Assembly (NCBI GenBank): GCA_032622095.1
Contig: CP136064.1
Span: forward strand, 257,407,863 to 257,471,862
Reading direction: 5' to 3'
Length of the DNA stretch: 64,000 nt
Origin: Siphonodentalium dalli
Lineage: Eukaryota; Mollusca; Scaphopoda; Gadilida; Siphonodentaliidae
The translations under genes were made by a program, and so were the position numbers. Under the pieces are notes generated by a model, which did not search any database, was not told the origin of the DNA, and saw only the letters and a list, made by a program, of their open reading frames with translations. This document shows, piece after piece, positions 37,595 to 52,322 of the stretch. Every line of letters begins with the position of its first letter. Position 1 is the first letter of the stretch.

Positions 37595-39306
37595 CTGGAC
37601 ACTTTTGCAACCCTTATTACTCGAAAAGTACCAGGAGTAGCACACTAAAACTTGGTACGTATCTTGGGATCAAAGAGTTGTATGCCATCGTCGCATAACG
37701 AATATTGTCCGCGTTTTCCCCGAGGAGTTATCTCCCTTTATTTGAAAAAATGTCATTTTATTATCTCGGAAATTATAAGAAGCAGAGCATCGAAAATTAG
37801 ACCGTATGCACATCTCGATATGCACTACTGCCCACGGGCATAAAAACTTGGGTCCGCCCTTTCCCTGAAGAGTTACCGCCCATAGTTGGCAAACCTCTAT
37901 TTTATTGTACTCTGTTGTCCTCCCGTATCATTCCAGATAACTGTATTTGGTTTTTGTAGTCGTGTTGACCGTTGTCAGCTTAGTCCGAGGAAGAAAATTT
38001 GACAGGGTTGGACATATATTTTTACACTGGGGTGGGGGCAATATTTTCGCAATTTCTTTTTATTATTGACATTCATCTATTTAAGTATGTAGATTCCCTG
38101 AACGAAAACAAACCCATACCGGAAAGGATTTTTGTAATCCGAGAAGAAATGCAAGAGTTACGGGCCCTCAAAGTTTGCAAGTGTCGGTCCCATGTGCTTG
38201 TGACCCTATCTCCTCCGAAGATGTCGAACTTTGGATGTCGTCTGATATCCCAGTGCGTGCGGTCTGAAGAGAGCACGCGATGGGCCAAATTTTGCCAGTG
38301 TCGGTTCAGTGTTGTGGGTCAGGGGAGGGGTGGTCCGGGGTACCAATTTTGTATTCTTCTCCGAATCGGATGAAACTTGGAATATAACATCCATACCGCC
38401 AACCGATCTAGAAACTGAAAGAATTTCGAAAATCCATTGAAAAATGTCAGAGTTGTGGGCCTTCAAACAATGCAAATTTGGCCCCATATGCTTGTGATCA
38501 CATCTCCTCCGAAGATGTCAAACTTTGGATGTCAACTGATACGCCAATGCGTGCGGTCTGAAGAGAGCACGCGATGAGCCAAATTTTGCCAGTGTCGGTT
38601 CAGTGTTGTGGGTCAGGGGAGGGGTGGTCCGGGGTACCAAAATTTATTTCGTCTCCGAATCATATGAAACTTGATATATAACATATACCATACACGTTGA
38701 TCATAAAACTGAAAACAGATTGTAAATCCGTTAAAAAATGGCGGAGATTTGGGCCCTCAAACTTTGAATGTGGGCCCGTATTCTTTCCAATAAACAAAAT
38801 GTTATTCGTCTCTGAATCAGACAAAATTTATAACAAATAATCAATGTAAGTAGCTGATCACAATACTCAAAACAATTTTTAAATCCATTGGAAAATAACG
38901 GAGTTACGGGCTCTCAAAATTCGCATTTTTGGGCCGGGTTTGACTATTTCCCAATCCCGTCACCCAATTTCGAGGCAGGGGTGGGGTCACTCCCAAACAC
39001 TTGAGATCAACCCACACATGTTAAGGGAAAGATATAATCATCCTAATTCATATTTTCCGTCCCTTAACTGCGATTTATTGAGCTCATGATTTGCCCTATT
39101 ATTATACTTCCATGGTGTAACCAAGGAAGTATATTGTTTTTCTACTGCGGCCGTTTTCTGTTTAATTGGAAATACTCAGAAACTAATGGGAGGAGGACCG
39201 CGAAATCTCTAGCGAATGTAGGCATCTAAGGTCTACTAAAAATAATGCTATCCGGATGTTGGTCCAATATATTTTGACAGAGTTATGGCCCTTTTTCGAT
39301 TATTTT

Positions 39307-39341
<35 letters not shown>

Positions 39342-41053
39342 CTGGACACTTTTGCAACCCTTATTACTCGAAAAGTACCAGGAGTAGCACACTAAAACTT
39401 GGTACGTATCTTGGGATCAAAGAGTTGTATGCCATCGTCGCATAACGAATATTGTCCGCGTTTTCCCCGAGGAGTTATCTCCCTTTATTTGAAAAAATGT
39501 CATTTTATTATCTCGGAAATTATAAGAAGCAGAGCATCGAAAATTAGACCGTATGCACATCTCGATATGCACTACTGCCCACGGGCATAAAAACTTGGGT
39601 CCGCCCTTTCCCTGAAGAGTTACCGCCCATAGTTGGCAAACCTCTATTTTATTGTACTCTGTTGTCCTCCCGTATCATTCCAGATAACTGTATTTGGTTT
39701 TTGTAGTCGTGTTGACCGTTGTCAGCTTAGTCCGAGGAAGAAAATTTGACAGGGTTGGACATATATTTTTACACTGGGGTGGGGGCAATATTTTCGCAAT
39801 TTCTTTTTATTATTGACATTCATCTATTTAAGTATGTAGATTCCCTGAACGAAAACAAACCCATACCGGAAAGGATTTTTGTAATCCGAGAAGAAATGCA
39901 AGAGTTACGGGCCCTCAAAGTTTGCAAGTGTCGGTCCCATGTGCTTGTGACCCTATCTCCTCCGAAGATGTCGAACTTTGGATGTCGTCTGATATCCCAG
40001 TGCGTGCGGTCTGAAGAGAGCACGCGATGGGCCAAATTTTGCCAGTGTCGGTTCAGTGTTGTGGGTCAGGGGAGGGGTGGTCCGGGGTACCAATTTTGTA
40101 TTCTTCTCCGAATCGGATGAAACTTGGAATATAACATCCATACCGCCAACCGATCTAGAAACTGAAAGAATTTCGAAAATCCATTGAAAAATGTCAGAGT
40201 TGTGGGCCTTCAAACAATGCAAATTTGGCCCCATATGCTTGTGATCACATCTCCTCCGAAGATGTCAAACTTTGGATGTCAACTGATACGCCAATGCGTG
40301 CGGTCTGAAGAGAGCACGCGATGAGCCAAATTTTGCCAGTGTCGGTTCAGTGTTGTGGGTCAGGGGAGGGGTGGTCCGGGGTACCAAAATTTATTTCGTC
40401 TCCGAATCATATGAAACTTGATATATAACATATACCATACACGTTGATCATAAAACTGAAAACAGATTGTAAATCCGTTAAAAAATGGCGGAGATTTGGG
40501 CCCTCAAACTTTGAATGTGGGCCCGTATTCTTTCCAATAAACAAAATGTTATTCGTCTCTGAATCAGACAAAATTTATAACAAATAATCAATGTAAGTAG
40601 CTGATCACAATACTCAAAACAATTTTTAAATCCATTGGAAAATAACGGAGTTACGGGCTCTCAAAATTCGCATTTTTGGGCCGGGTTTGACTATTTCCCA
40701 ATCCCGTCACCCAATTTCGAGGCAGGGGTGGGGTCACTCCCAAACACTTGAGATCAACCCACACATGTTAAGGGAAAGATATAATCATCCTAATTCATAT
40801 TTTCCGTCCCTTAACTGCGATTTATTGAGCTCATGATTTGCCCTATTATTATACTTCCATGGTGTAACCAAGGAAGTATATTGTTTTTCTACTGCGGCCG
40901 TTTTCTGTTTAATTGGAAATACTCAGAAACTAATGGGAGGAGGACCGCGAAATCTCTAGCGAATGTAGGCATCTAAGGTCTACTAAAAATAATGCTATCC
41001 GGATGTTGGTCCAATATATTTTGACAGAGTTATGGCCCTTTTTCGATTATTTT

Positions 41054-41088
<35 letters not shown>

Positions 41089-42599
41089 CTGGACACTTTT
41101 GCAACCCTTATTACTCGAAAAGTACCAGGAGTAGCACACTAAAACTTGGTACGTATCTTGGGATCAAAGAGTTGTATGCCATCGTCGCATAACGAATATT
41201 GTCCGCGTTTTCCCCGAGGAGTTATCTCCCTTTATTTGAAAAAATGTCATTTTATTATCTCGGAAATTATAAGAAGCAGAGCATCGAAAATTAGACCGTA
41301 TGCACATCTCGATATGCACTACTGCCCACGGGCATAAAAACTTGGGTCCGCCCTTTCCCTGAAGAGTTACCGCCCATAGTTGGCAAACCTCTATTTTATT
41401 GTACTCTGTTGTCCTCCCGTATCATTCCAGATAACTGTATTTGGTTTTTGTAGTCGTGTTGACCGTTGTCAGCTTAGTCCGAGGAAGAAAATTTGACAGG
41501 GTTGGACATATATTTTTACACTGGGGTGGGGGCAATATTTTCGCAATTTCTTTTTATTATTGACATTCATCTATTTAAGTATGTAGATTCCCTGAACGAA
41601 AACAAACCCATACCGGAAAGGATTTTTGTAATCCGAGAAGAAATGCAAGAGTTACGGGCCCTCAAAGTTTGCAAGTGTCGGTCCCATGTGCTTGTGACCC
41701 TATCTCCTCCGAAGATGTCGAACTTTGGATGTCGTCTGATATCCCAGTGCGTGCGGTCTGAAGAGAGCACGCGATGGGCCAAATTTTGCCAGTGTCGGTT
41801 CAGTGTTGTGGGTCAGGGGAGGGGTGGTCCGGGGTACCAATTTTGTATTCTTCTCCGAATCGGATGAAACTTGGAATATAACATCCATACCGCCAACCGA
41901 TCTAGAAACTGAAAGAATTTCGAAAATCCATTGAAAAATGTCAGAGTTGTGGGCCTTCAAACAATGCAAATTTGGCCCCATATGCTTGTGATCACATCTC
42001 CTCCGAAGATGTCAAACTTTGGATGTCAACTGATACGCCAATGCGTGCGGTCTGAAGAGAGCACGCGATGAGCCAAATTTTGCCAGTGTCGGTTCAGTGT
42101 TGTGGGTCAGGGGAGGGGTGGTCCGGGGTACCAAAATTTATTTCGTCTCCGAATCATATGAAACTTGATATATAACATATACCATACACGTTGATCATAA
42201 AACTGAAAACAGATTGTAAATCCGTTAAAAAATGGCGGAGATTTGGGCCCTCAAACTTTGAATGTGGGCCCGTATTCTTTCCAATAAACAAAATGTTATT
42301 CGTCTCTGAATCAGACAAAATTTATAACAAATAATCAATGTAAGTAGCTGATCACAATACTCAAAACAATTTTTAAATCCATTGGAAAATAACGGAGTTA
42401 CGGGCTCTCAAAATTCGCATTTTTGGGCCGGGTTTGACTATTTCCCAATCCCGTCACCCAATTTCGAGGCAGGGGTGGGGTCACTACCAAACACTTGAGA
42501 TCAACCCACACATGTTAAGGGAAAGATATAATCATCCTAATTCATATTTTCCGTCCCTTAACTGCGATTTATTGAGCTCATGATTTGCCCTATTATTAT

Positions 42600-43017
42600 A
42601 CTTCCATGGTGTAACCAAGGAAGTATATTGTTTTTCTACTGCGGCCGTTTTCTGTTTAATTGGAAATACTCAGAAACTAATGGGAGGAGGACCGCGAAAT
42701 CTCTAGCGAATGTAGGCATCTAAGGTCTACTAAAAATAATGCTATCCGGATGTTGGTCCAATATATTTTGACAGAGTTATGGCCCTTTTTCGATTATTTT
42801 TCATTATTATTATTATACTTCCATGGTGTAACCAAGGAAGTATATTGTTTTTCTACTGCGGCCGTTTTCTGTTTAATTGGAAATACTCAGAAACTAATGG
42901 GAGGAGGACCGCGAAATCTCTAGCGAATGTAGGCATCTAAGGTCTACTAAAAATAATGCTATCCGGATGTTGGTCCAATATATTTTGACAGAGTTATGGC
43001 CCTTTTTCGATTATTTT

Positions 43018-43033
<16 letters not shown>
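42600..43033 (+). repeat. Duplicated H lead segment
   Basis: H copies at 42600 and 42817. The preceding core again carries 'cactaccaaac'. Confidence 0.88.
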
Positions 43034-43052
<19 letters not shown>

Positions 43053-44764
43053 CTGGACACTTTTGCAACCCTTATTACTCGAAAAGTACCAGGAGTAGCA
43101 CACTAAAACTTGGTACGTATCTTGGGATCAAAGAGTTGTATGCCATCGTCGCATAACGAATATTGTCCGCGTTTTCCCCGAGGAGTTATCTCCCTTTATT
43201 TGAAAAAATGTCATTTTATTATCTCGGAAATTATAAGAAGCAGAGCATCGAAAATTAGACCGTATGCACATCTCGATATGCACTACTGCCCACGGGCATA
43301 AAAACTTGGGTCCGCCCTTTCCCTGAAGAGTTACCGCCCATAGTTGGCAAACCTCTATTTTATTGTACTCTGTTGTCCTCCCGTATCATTCCAGATAACT
43401 GTATTTGGTTTTTGTAGTCGTGTTGACCGTTGTCAGCTTAGTCCGAGGAAGAAAATTTGACAGGGTTGGACATATATTTTTACACTGGGGTGGGGGCAAT
43501 ATTTTCGCAATTTCTTTTTATTATTGACATTCATCTATTTAAGTATGTAGATTCCCTGAACGAAAACAAACCCATACCGGAAAGGATTTTTGTAATCCGA
43601 GAAGAAATGCAAGAGTTACGGGCCCTCAAAGTTTGCAAGTGTCGGTCCCATGTGCTTGTGACCCTATCTCCTCCGAAGATGTCGAACTTTGGATGTCGTC
43701 TGATATCCCAGTGCGTGCGGTCTGAAGAGAGCACGCGATGGGCCAAATTTTGCCAGTGTCGGTTCAGTGTTGTGGGTCAGGGGAGGGGTGGTCCGGGGTA
43801 CCAATTTTGTATTCTTCTCCGAATCGGATGAAACTTGGAATATAACATCCATACCGCCAACCGATCTAGAAACTGAAAGAATTTCGAAAATCCATTGAAA
43901 AATGTCAGAGTTGTGGGCCTTCAAACAATGCAAATTTGGCCCCATATGCTTGTGATCACATCTCCTCCGAAGATGTCAAACTTTGGATGTCAACTGATAC
44001 GCCAATGCGTGCGGTCTGAAGAGAGCACGCGATGAGCCAAATTTTGCCAGTGTCGGTTCAGTGTTGTGGGTCAGGGGAGGGGTGGTCCGGGGTACCAAAA
44101 TTTATTTCGTCTCCGAATCATATGAAACTTGATATATAACATATACCATACACGTTGATCATAAAACTGAAAACAGATTGTAAATCCGTTAAAAAATGGC
44201 GGAGATTTGGGCCCTCAAACTTTGAATGTGGGCCCGTATTCTTTCCAATAAACAAAATGTTATTCGTCTCTGAATCAGACAAAATTTATAACAAATAATC
44301 AATGTAAGTAGCTGATCACAATACTCAAAACAATTTTTAAATCCATTGGAAAATAACGGAGTTACGGGCTCTCAAAATTCGCATTTTTGGGCCGGGTTTG
44401 ACTATTTCCCAATCCCGTCACCCAATTTCGAGGCAGGGGTGGGGTCACTCCCAAACACTTGAGATCAACCCACACATGTTAAGGGAAAGATATAATCATC
44501 CTAATTCATATTTTCCGTCCCTTAACTGCGATTTATTGAGCTCATGATTTGCCCTATTATTATACTTCCATGGTGTAACCAAGGAAGTATATTGTTTTTC
44601 TACTGCGGCCGTTTTCTGTTTAATTGGAAATACTCAGAAACTAATGGGAGGAGGACCGCGAAATCTCTAGCGAATGTAGGCATCTAAGGTCTACTAAAAA
44701 TAATGCTATCCGGATGTTGGTCCAATATATTTTGACAGAGTTATGGCCCTTTTTCGATTATTTT

Positions 44765-44799
<35 letters not shown>

Positions 44800-46511
44800 C
44801 TGGACACTTTTGCAACCCTTATTACTCGAAAAGTACCAGGAGTAGCACACTAAAACTTGGTACGTATCTTGGGATCAAAGAGTTGTATGCCATCGTCGCA
44901 TAACGAATATTGTCCGCGTTTTCCCCGAGGAGTTATCTCCCTTTATTTGAAAAAATGTCATTTTATTATCTCGGAAATTATAAGAAGCAGAGCATCGAAA
45001 ATTAGACCGTATGCACATCTCGATATGCACTACTGCCCACGGGCATAAAAACTTGGGTCCGCCCTTTCCCTGAAGAGTTACCGCCCATAGTTGGCAAACC
45101 TCTATTTTATTGTACTCTGTTGTCCTCCCGTATCATTCCAGATAACTGTATTTGGTTTTTGTAGTCGTGTTGACCGTTGTCAGCTTAGTCCGAGGAAGAA
45201 AATTTGACAGGGTTGGACATATATTTTTACACTGGGGTGGGGGCAATATTTTCGCAATTTCTTTTTATTATTGACATTCATCTATTTAAGTATGTAGATT
45301 CCCTGAACGAAAACAAACCCATACCGGAAAGGATTTTTGTAATCCGAGAAGAAATGCAAGAGTTACGGGCCCTCAAAGTTTGCAAGTGTCGGTCCCATGT
45401 GCTTGTGACCCTATCTCCTCCGAAGATGTCGAACTTTGGATGTCGTCTGATATCCCAGTGCGTGCGGTCTGAAGAGAGCACGCGATGGGCCAAATTTTGC
45501 CAGTGTCGGTTCAGTGTTGTGGGTCAGGGGAGGGGTGGTCCGGGGTACCAATTTTGTATTCTTCTCCGAATCGGATGAAACTTGGAATATAACATCCATA
45601 CCGCCAACCGATCTAGAAACTGAAAGAATTTCGAAAATCCATTGAAAAATGTCAGAGTTGTGGGCCTTCAAACAATGCAAATTTGGCCCCATATGCTTGT
45701 GATCACATCTCCTCCGAAGATGTCAAACTTTGGATGTCAACTGATACGCCAATGCGTGCGGTCTGAAGAGAGCACGCGATGAGCCAAATTTTGCCAGTGT
45801 CGGTTCAGTGTTGTGGGTCAGGGGAGGGGTGGTCCGGGGTACCAAAATTTATTTCGTCTCCGAATCATATGAAACTTGATATATAACATATACCATACAC
45901 GTTGATCATAAAACTGAAAACAGATTGTAAATCCGTTAAAAAATGGCGGAGATTTGGGCCCTCAAACTTTGAATGTGGGCCCGTATTCTTTCCAATAAAC
46001 AAAATGTTATTCGTCTCTGAATCAGACAAAATTTATAACAAATAATCAATGTAAGTAGCTGATCACAATACTCAAAACAATTTTTAAATCCATTGGAAAA
46101 TAACGGAGTTACGGGCTCTCAAAATTCGCATTTTTGGGCCGGGTTTGACTATTTCCCAATCCCGTCACCCAATTTCGAGGCAGGGGTGGGGTCACTCCCA
46201 AACACTTGAGATCAACCCACACATGTTAAGGGAAAGATATAATCATCCTAATTCATATTTTCCGTCCCTTAACTGCGATTTATTGAGCTCATGATTTGCC
46301 CTATTATTATACTTCCATGGTGTAACCAAGGAAGTATATTGTTTTTCTACTGCGGCCGTTTTCTGTTTAATTGGAAATACTCAGAAACTAATGGGAGGAG
46401 GACCGCGAAATCTCTAGCGAATGTAGGCATCTAAGGTCTACTAAAAATAATGCTATCCGGATGTTGGTCCAATATATTTTGACAGAGTTATGGCCCTTTT
46501 TCGATTATTTT

Positions 46512-46546
<35 letters not shown>

Positions 46547-48258
46547 CTGGACACTTTTGCAACCCTTATTACTCGAAAAGTACCAGGAGTAGCACACTAA
46601 AACTTGGTACGTATCTTGGGATCAAAGAGTTGTATGCCATCGTCGCATAACGAATATTGTCCGCGTTTTCCCCGAGGAGTTATCTCCCTTTATTTGAAAA
46701 AATGTCATTTTATTATCTCGGAAATTATAAGAAGCAGAGCATCGAAAATTAGACCGTATGCACATCTCGATATGCACTACTGCCCACGGGCATAAAAACT
46801 TGGGTCCGCCCTTTCCCTGAAGAGTTACCGCCCATAGTTGGCAAACCTCTATTTTATTGTACTCTGTTGTCCTCCCGTATCATTCCAGATAACTGTATTT
46901 GGTTTTTGTAGTCGTGTTGACCGTTGTCAGCTTAGTCCGAGGAAGAAAATTTGACAGGGTTGGACATATATTTTTACACTGGGGTGGGGGCAATATTTTC
47001 GCAATTTCTTTTTATTATTGACATTCATCTATTTAAGTATGTAGATTCCCTGAACGAAAACAAACCCATACCGGAAAGGATTTTTGTAATCCGAGAAGAA
47101 ATGCAAGAGTTACGGGCCCTCAAAGTTTGCAAGTGTCGGTCCCATGTGCTTGTGACCCTATCTCCTCCGAAGATGTCGAACTTTGGATGTCGTCTGATAT
47201 CCCAGTGCGTGCGGTCTGAAGAGAGCACGCGATGGGCCAAATTTTGCCAGTGTCGGTTCAGTGTTGTGGGTCAGGGGAGGGGTGGTCCGGGGTACCAATT
47301 TTGTATTCTTCTCCGAATCGGATGAAACTTGGAATATAACATCCATACCGCCAACCGATCTAGAAACTGAAAGAATTTCGAAAATCCATTGAAAAATGTC
47401 AGAGTTGTGGGCCTTCAAACAATGCAAATTTGGCCCCATATGCTTGTGATCACATCTCCTCCGAAGATGTCAAACTTTGGATGTCAACTGATACGCCAAT
47501 GCGTGCGGTCTGAAGAGAGCACGCGATGAGCCAAATTTTGCCAGTGTCGGTTCAGTGTTGTGGGTCAGGGGAGGGGTGGTCCGGGGTACCAAAATTTATT
47601 TCGTCTCCGAATCATATGAAACTTGATATATAACATATACCATACACGTTGATCATAAAACTGAAAACAGATTGTAAATCCGTTAAAAAATGGCGGAGAT
47701 TTGGGCCCTCAAACTTTGAATGTGGGCCCGTATTCTTTCCAATAAACAAAATGTTATTCGTCTCTGAATCAGACAAAATTTATAACAAATAATCAATGTA
47801 AGTAGCTGATCACAATACTCAAAACAATTTTTAAATCCATTGGAAAATAACGGAGTTACGGGCTCTCAAAATTCGCATTTTTGGGCCGGGTTTGACTATT
47901 TCCCAATCCCGTCACCCAATTTCGAGGCAGGGGTGGGGTCACTCCCAAACACTTGAGATCAACCCACACATGTTAAGGGAAAGATATAATCATCCTAATT
48001 CATATTTTCCGTCCCTTAACTGCGATTTATTGAGCTCATGATTTGCCCTATTATTATACTTCCATGGTGTAACCAAGGAAGTATATTGTTTTTCTACTGC
48101 GGCCGTTTTCTGTTTAATTGGAAATACTCAGAAACTAATGGGAGGAGGACCGCGAAATCTCTAGCGAATGTAGGCATCTAAGGTCTACTAAAAATAATGC
48201 TATCCGGATGTTGGTCCAATATATTTTGACAGAGTTATGGCCCTTTTTCGATTATTTT

Positions 48259-48296
<38 letters not shown>

Positions 48297-49807
48297 CTGG
48301 ACACTTTTGCAACCCTTATTACTCGAAAAGTACCAGGAGTAGCACACTAAAACTTGGTACGTATCTTGGGATCAAAGAGTTGTATGCCATCGTCGCATAA
48401 CGAATATTGTCCGCGTTTTCCCCGAGGAGTTATCTCCCTTTATTTGAAAAAATGTCATTTTATTATCTCGGAAATTATAAGAAGCAGAGCATCGAAAATT
48501 AGACCGTATGCACATCTCGATATGCACTACTGCCCACGGGCATAAAAACTTGGGTCCGCCCTTTCCCTGAAGAGTTACCGCCCATAGTTGGCAAACCTCT
48601 ATTTTATTGTACTCTGTTGTCCTCCCGTATCATTCCAGATAACTGTATTTGGTTTTTGTAGTCGTGTTGACCGTTGTCAGCTTAGTCCGAGGAAGAAAAT
48701 TTGACAGGGTTGGACATATATTTTTACACTGGGGTGGGGGCAATATTTTCGCAATTTCTTTTTATTATTGACATTCATCTATTTAAGTATGTAGATTCCC
48801 TGAACGAAAACAAACCCATACCGGAAAGGATTTTTGTAATCCGAGAAGAAATGCAAGAGTTACGGGCCCTCAAAGTTTGCAAGTGTCGGTCCCATGTGCT
48901 TGTGACCCTATCTCCTCCGAAGATGTCGAACTTTGGATGTCGTCTGATATCCCAGTGCGTGCGGTCTGAAGAGAGCACGCGATGGGCCAAATTTTGCCAG
49001 TGTCGGTTCAGTGTTGTGGGTCAGGGGAGGGGTGGTCCGGGGTACCAATTTTGTATTCTTCTCCGAATCGGATGAAACTTGGAATATAACATCCATACCG
49101 CCAACCGATCTAGAAACTGAAAGAATTTCGAAAATCCATTGAAAAATGTCAGAGTTGTGGGCCTTCAAACAATGCAAATTTGGCCCCATATGCTTGTGAT
49201 CACATCTCCTCCGAAGATGTCAAACTTTGGATGTCAACTGATACGCCAATGCGTGCGGTCTGAAGAGAGCACGCGATGAGCCAAATTTTGCCAGTGTCGG
49301 TTCAGTGTTGTGGGTCAGGGGAGGGGTGGTCCGGGGTACCAAAATTTATTTCGTCTCCGAATCATATGAAACTTGATATATAACATATACCATACACGTT
49401 GATCATAAAACTGAAAACAGATTGTAAATCCGTTAAAAAATGGCGGAGATTTGGGCCCTCAAACTTTGAATGTGGGCCCGTATTCTTTCCAATAAACAAA
49501 ATGTTATTCGTCTCTGAATCAGACAAAATTTATAACAAATAATCAATGTAAGTAGCTGATCACAATACTCAAAACAATTTTTAAATCCATTGGAAAATAA
49601 CGGAGTTACGGGCTCTCAAAATTCGCATTTTTGGGCCGGGTTTGACTATTTCCCAATCCCGTCACCCAATTTCGAGGCAGGGGTGGGGTCACTCCCAAAC
49701 ACTTGAGATCAACCCACACATGTTAAGGGAAAGATATAATCATCCTAATTCATATTTTCCGTCCCTTAACTGCGATTTATTGAGCTCATGATTTGCCCTA
49801 TTATTAT

Positions 49808-50008
49808 ACTTCCATGGTGTAACCAAGGAAGTATATTGTTTTTCTACTGCGGCCGTTTTCTGTTTAATTGGAAATACTCAGAAACTAATGGGAGGAGGAC
49901 CGCGAAATCTCTAGCGAATGTAGGCATCTAAGGTCTACTAAAAATAATGCTATCCGGATGTTGGTCCAATATATTTTGACAGAGTTATGGCCCTTTTTCG
50001 ATTATTTT

Positions 50009-50046
<38 letters not shown>

Positions 50047-50642
50047 CTGGACACTTTTGCAACCCTTATTACTCGAAAAGTACCAGGAGTAGCACACTAA
50101 AACTTGGTACGTATCTTGGGATCAAAGAGTTGTATGCCATCGTCGCATAACGAATATTGTCCGCGTTTTCCCCGAGGAGTTATCTCCCTTTATTTGAAAA
50201 AATGTCATTTTATTATCTCGGAAATTATAAGAAGCAGAGCATCGAAAATTAGACCGTATGCACATCTCGATATGCACTACTGCCCACGGGCATAAAAACT
50301 TGGGTCCGCCCTTTCCCTGAAGAGTTACCGCCCATAGTTGGCAAACCTCTATTTTATTGTACTCTGTTGTCCTCCCGTATCATTCCAGATAACTGTATTT
50401 GGTTTTTGTAGTCGTGTTGACCGTTGTCAGCTTAGTCCGAGGAAGAAAATTTGACAGGGTTGGACATATATTTTTACACTGGGGTGGGGGCAATATTTTC
50501 GCAATTTCTTTTTATTATTGACATTCATCTATTTAAGTATGTAGATTCCCTGAACGAAAACAAACCCATACCGGAAAGGATTTTTGTAATCCGAGAAGAA
50601 ATGCAAGAGTTACGGGCCCTCAAAGTTTGCAAGTGTCGGTCC
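49808..50642 (+). repeat. Truncated terminal unit of element A
   Basis: The unit matches H and core up to 'agtgtcggtcc' and then joins the tail through the same 117-bp deletion junction as element A' at 23711. That junction therefore predates the split of the A and A' elements. Confidence 0.85.
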
Positions 50643-52051
50643 AGTAGTGTGGGTCAGGGGAGGGGTGGTCTGCGGTACCAATTTTTAATTCTTCTCCGAA
50701 TCATATGAAATTTGGGATATAACAGAAATATGTCTATCCAAATGTAATTCGCGAACTATGAACGAATGTTGTACAAGCTCACATCTCATTCCCCAAACTA
50801 TCCGTTACTTATTCATAAAAGTCATATTATGCTACACGCGAAACGGAGATAACTTTTGGGGAATCCAGAGTCCAAAACGGATCGAAATCGCCCTGTTCCA
50901 GAAAAGTCGTTCATTTTGTTTTCACTTTTTGAAAAAGGCTCCAATATTTCAACCAAAACTTTTGGACTTAGAACATTATTTTTTTCTCAGTCAAGTGAAA
51001 AGAGCTCTTCAAAATAATTCCGCTTATATATATAATATATATTATCTATATATACGCCAAAAATTTGTCACTCCCCTCTCTCCTTCCTCCGGCTACCCCA
51101 TCCCCCGTGGGATGGAACCTACCTCCGATTCGAATACACCCGTCTTGCCGCGGACCAGTCTCAATCGTCTACCATAGAACTGATAGAACGCCCGTCGAAT
51201 TCCAACAATCATTTCCAGAGTGGTATATTGGTATGAGTACATATCGGAGCCGTTATAAAGCAAATAACTTGGATTTTAATATAAACCCACCTATTCGTAA
51301 ATTGTGTAGCCCATGGTGTGTGGTAAATTATCATTTTATCGTGTAGAGTGTGTCATGAGCTATCTGCGTGCGTGCATTTCACTTTTGTATTTTCTTTCGC
51401 ATCTTCAACGCATTGCATATCATATACAACCAAACAAAATACAAACATTACATTAATTTGGTCAAACAAGCCTTCGTTATACGGTGTATATTTCTACTAA
51501 CGTAATGACGACGTATAGCCAATTATTCCGTTTGCGATAACAACGATAAACACATAGAAACATGCAAACATCATCAGTTTCGTAAGATCAATTTGTATAT
51601 TGTTATAAACCGTAGTATACTGCTGATAGACATTCAATTCTTTCCGTGAGTATATGTCTGCCGAATTGGAAATGACTCCTTTTATACTTTCGCAAACTAA
51701 AACACCACTGATAGTTTCGTACTCCGTCATTTAAGTCTTGTCAAAAAAGCAAACGTGAAACAACCGCTCATTATTCCTACCATAAAGGAATCTACTTATA
51801 GAGAACGCTCTTTTCTGTTCGATTACGTTCAAACTATTTGTGTGTTGTTGTTAATCACTCATTATATTCTTCGGACCGAACGTTCATTAAGCGCGCTTCA
51901 TGTTATATATGCGAAAACCGACCCACGTGTTTATTGTTTTATATCCGATTCAATAACACATTTTACATTATCTTTAGTTTGGTATTATTCGTATTTGATG
52001 ATTAAAATACACCAAAACATGTTAAAAATAAAAAATACAAAAAGATAATTT

Positions 52052-52128
52052 GACGGGATTCGAACTCACGTCGCAATAAAACACAAACTGAAGGTTTGAC
52101 GCTCTCACCTCTGGGCTACGCACTGCGC
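52052..52128 (-). ncRNA. tRNA-like segment, copy 3
   Basis: Box B is identical to copies 1 and 2. The box A region reads TAGCCCAGAGG. Degenerate pairing argues against a functional tRNA. Confidence 0.42.
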
Positions 52129-52322
52129 TGTTAATTTATAAGAAAATATATTAGTATTAAATATATAGGCATATAACTGTGTATATTTAAACTTTATATT
52201 CAAATTGATTGAAATCGAATATAAAAAGCATCTTTACATTATCTTTAGTTTGGTATTATTCGTATTTGATGATTAAAATACACCAAAACATGTTAAAAAT
52301 AAAAAATAAAAAAAGATAATTT

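Larger units (their letters stand above)
33855..50642 (+). repeat. Family A tandem array, segment 3
   Basis: The core interrupted by D resumes at 33882. Complete units start at 35395 (1,964 bp, double H), 37359, 39106, 40853 (1,747 bp each), 42600 (1,964 bp, double H), 44564, 46311 (1,747 bp) and 48058 (1,750 bp, one extra ATT). The last unit starts at 49808 and is cut at 50642. Units are nearly identical by eye. Across the window, counting interrupted ones, twelve complete units and a truncated one are seen. Confidence 0.93.

Noticed and set aside
26359-50642. Assembly artefact as the sole explanation of the A array
   Set aside because: Unit-specific markers (stubs, linked SNP, ATT counts, element D) are distributed in a structured way. 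Local errors remain possible.
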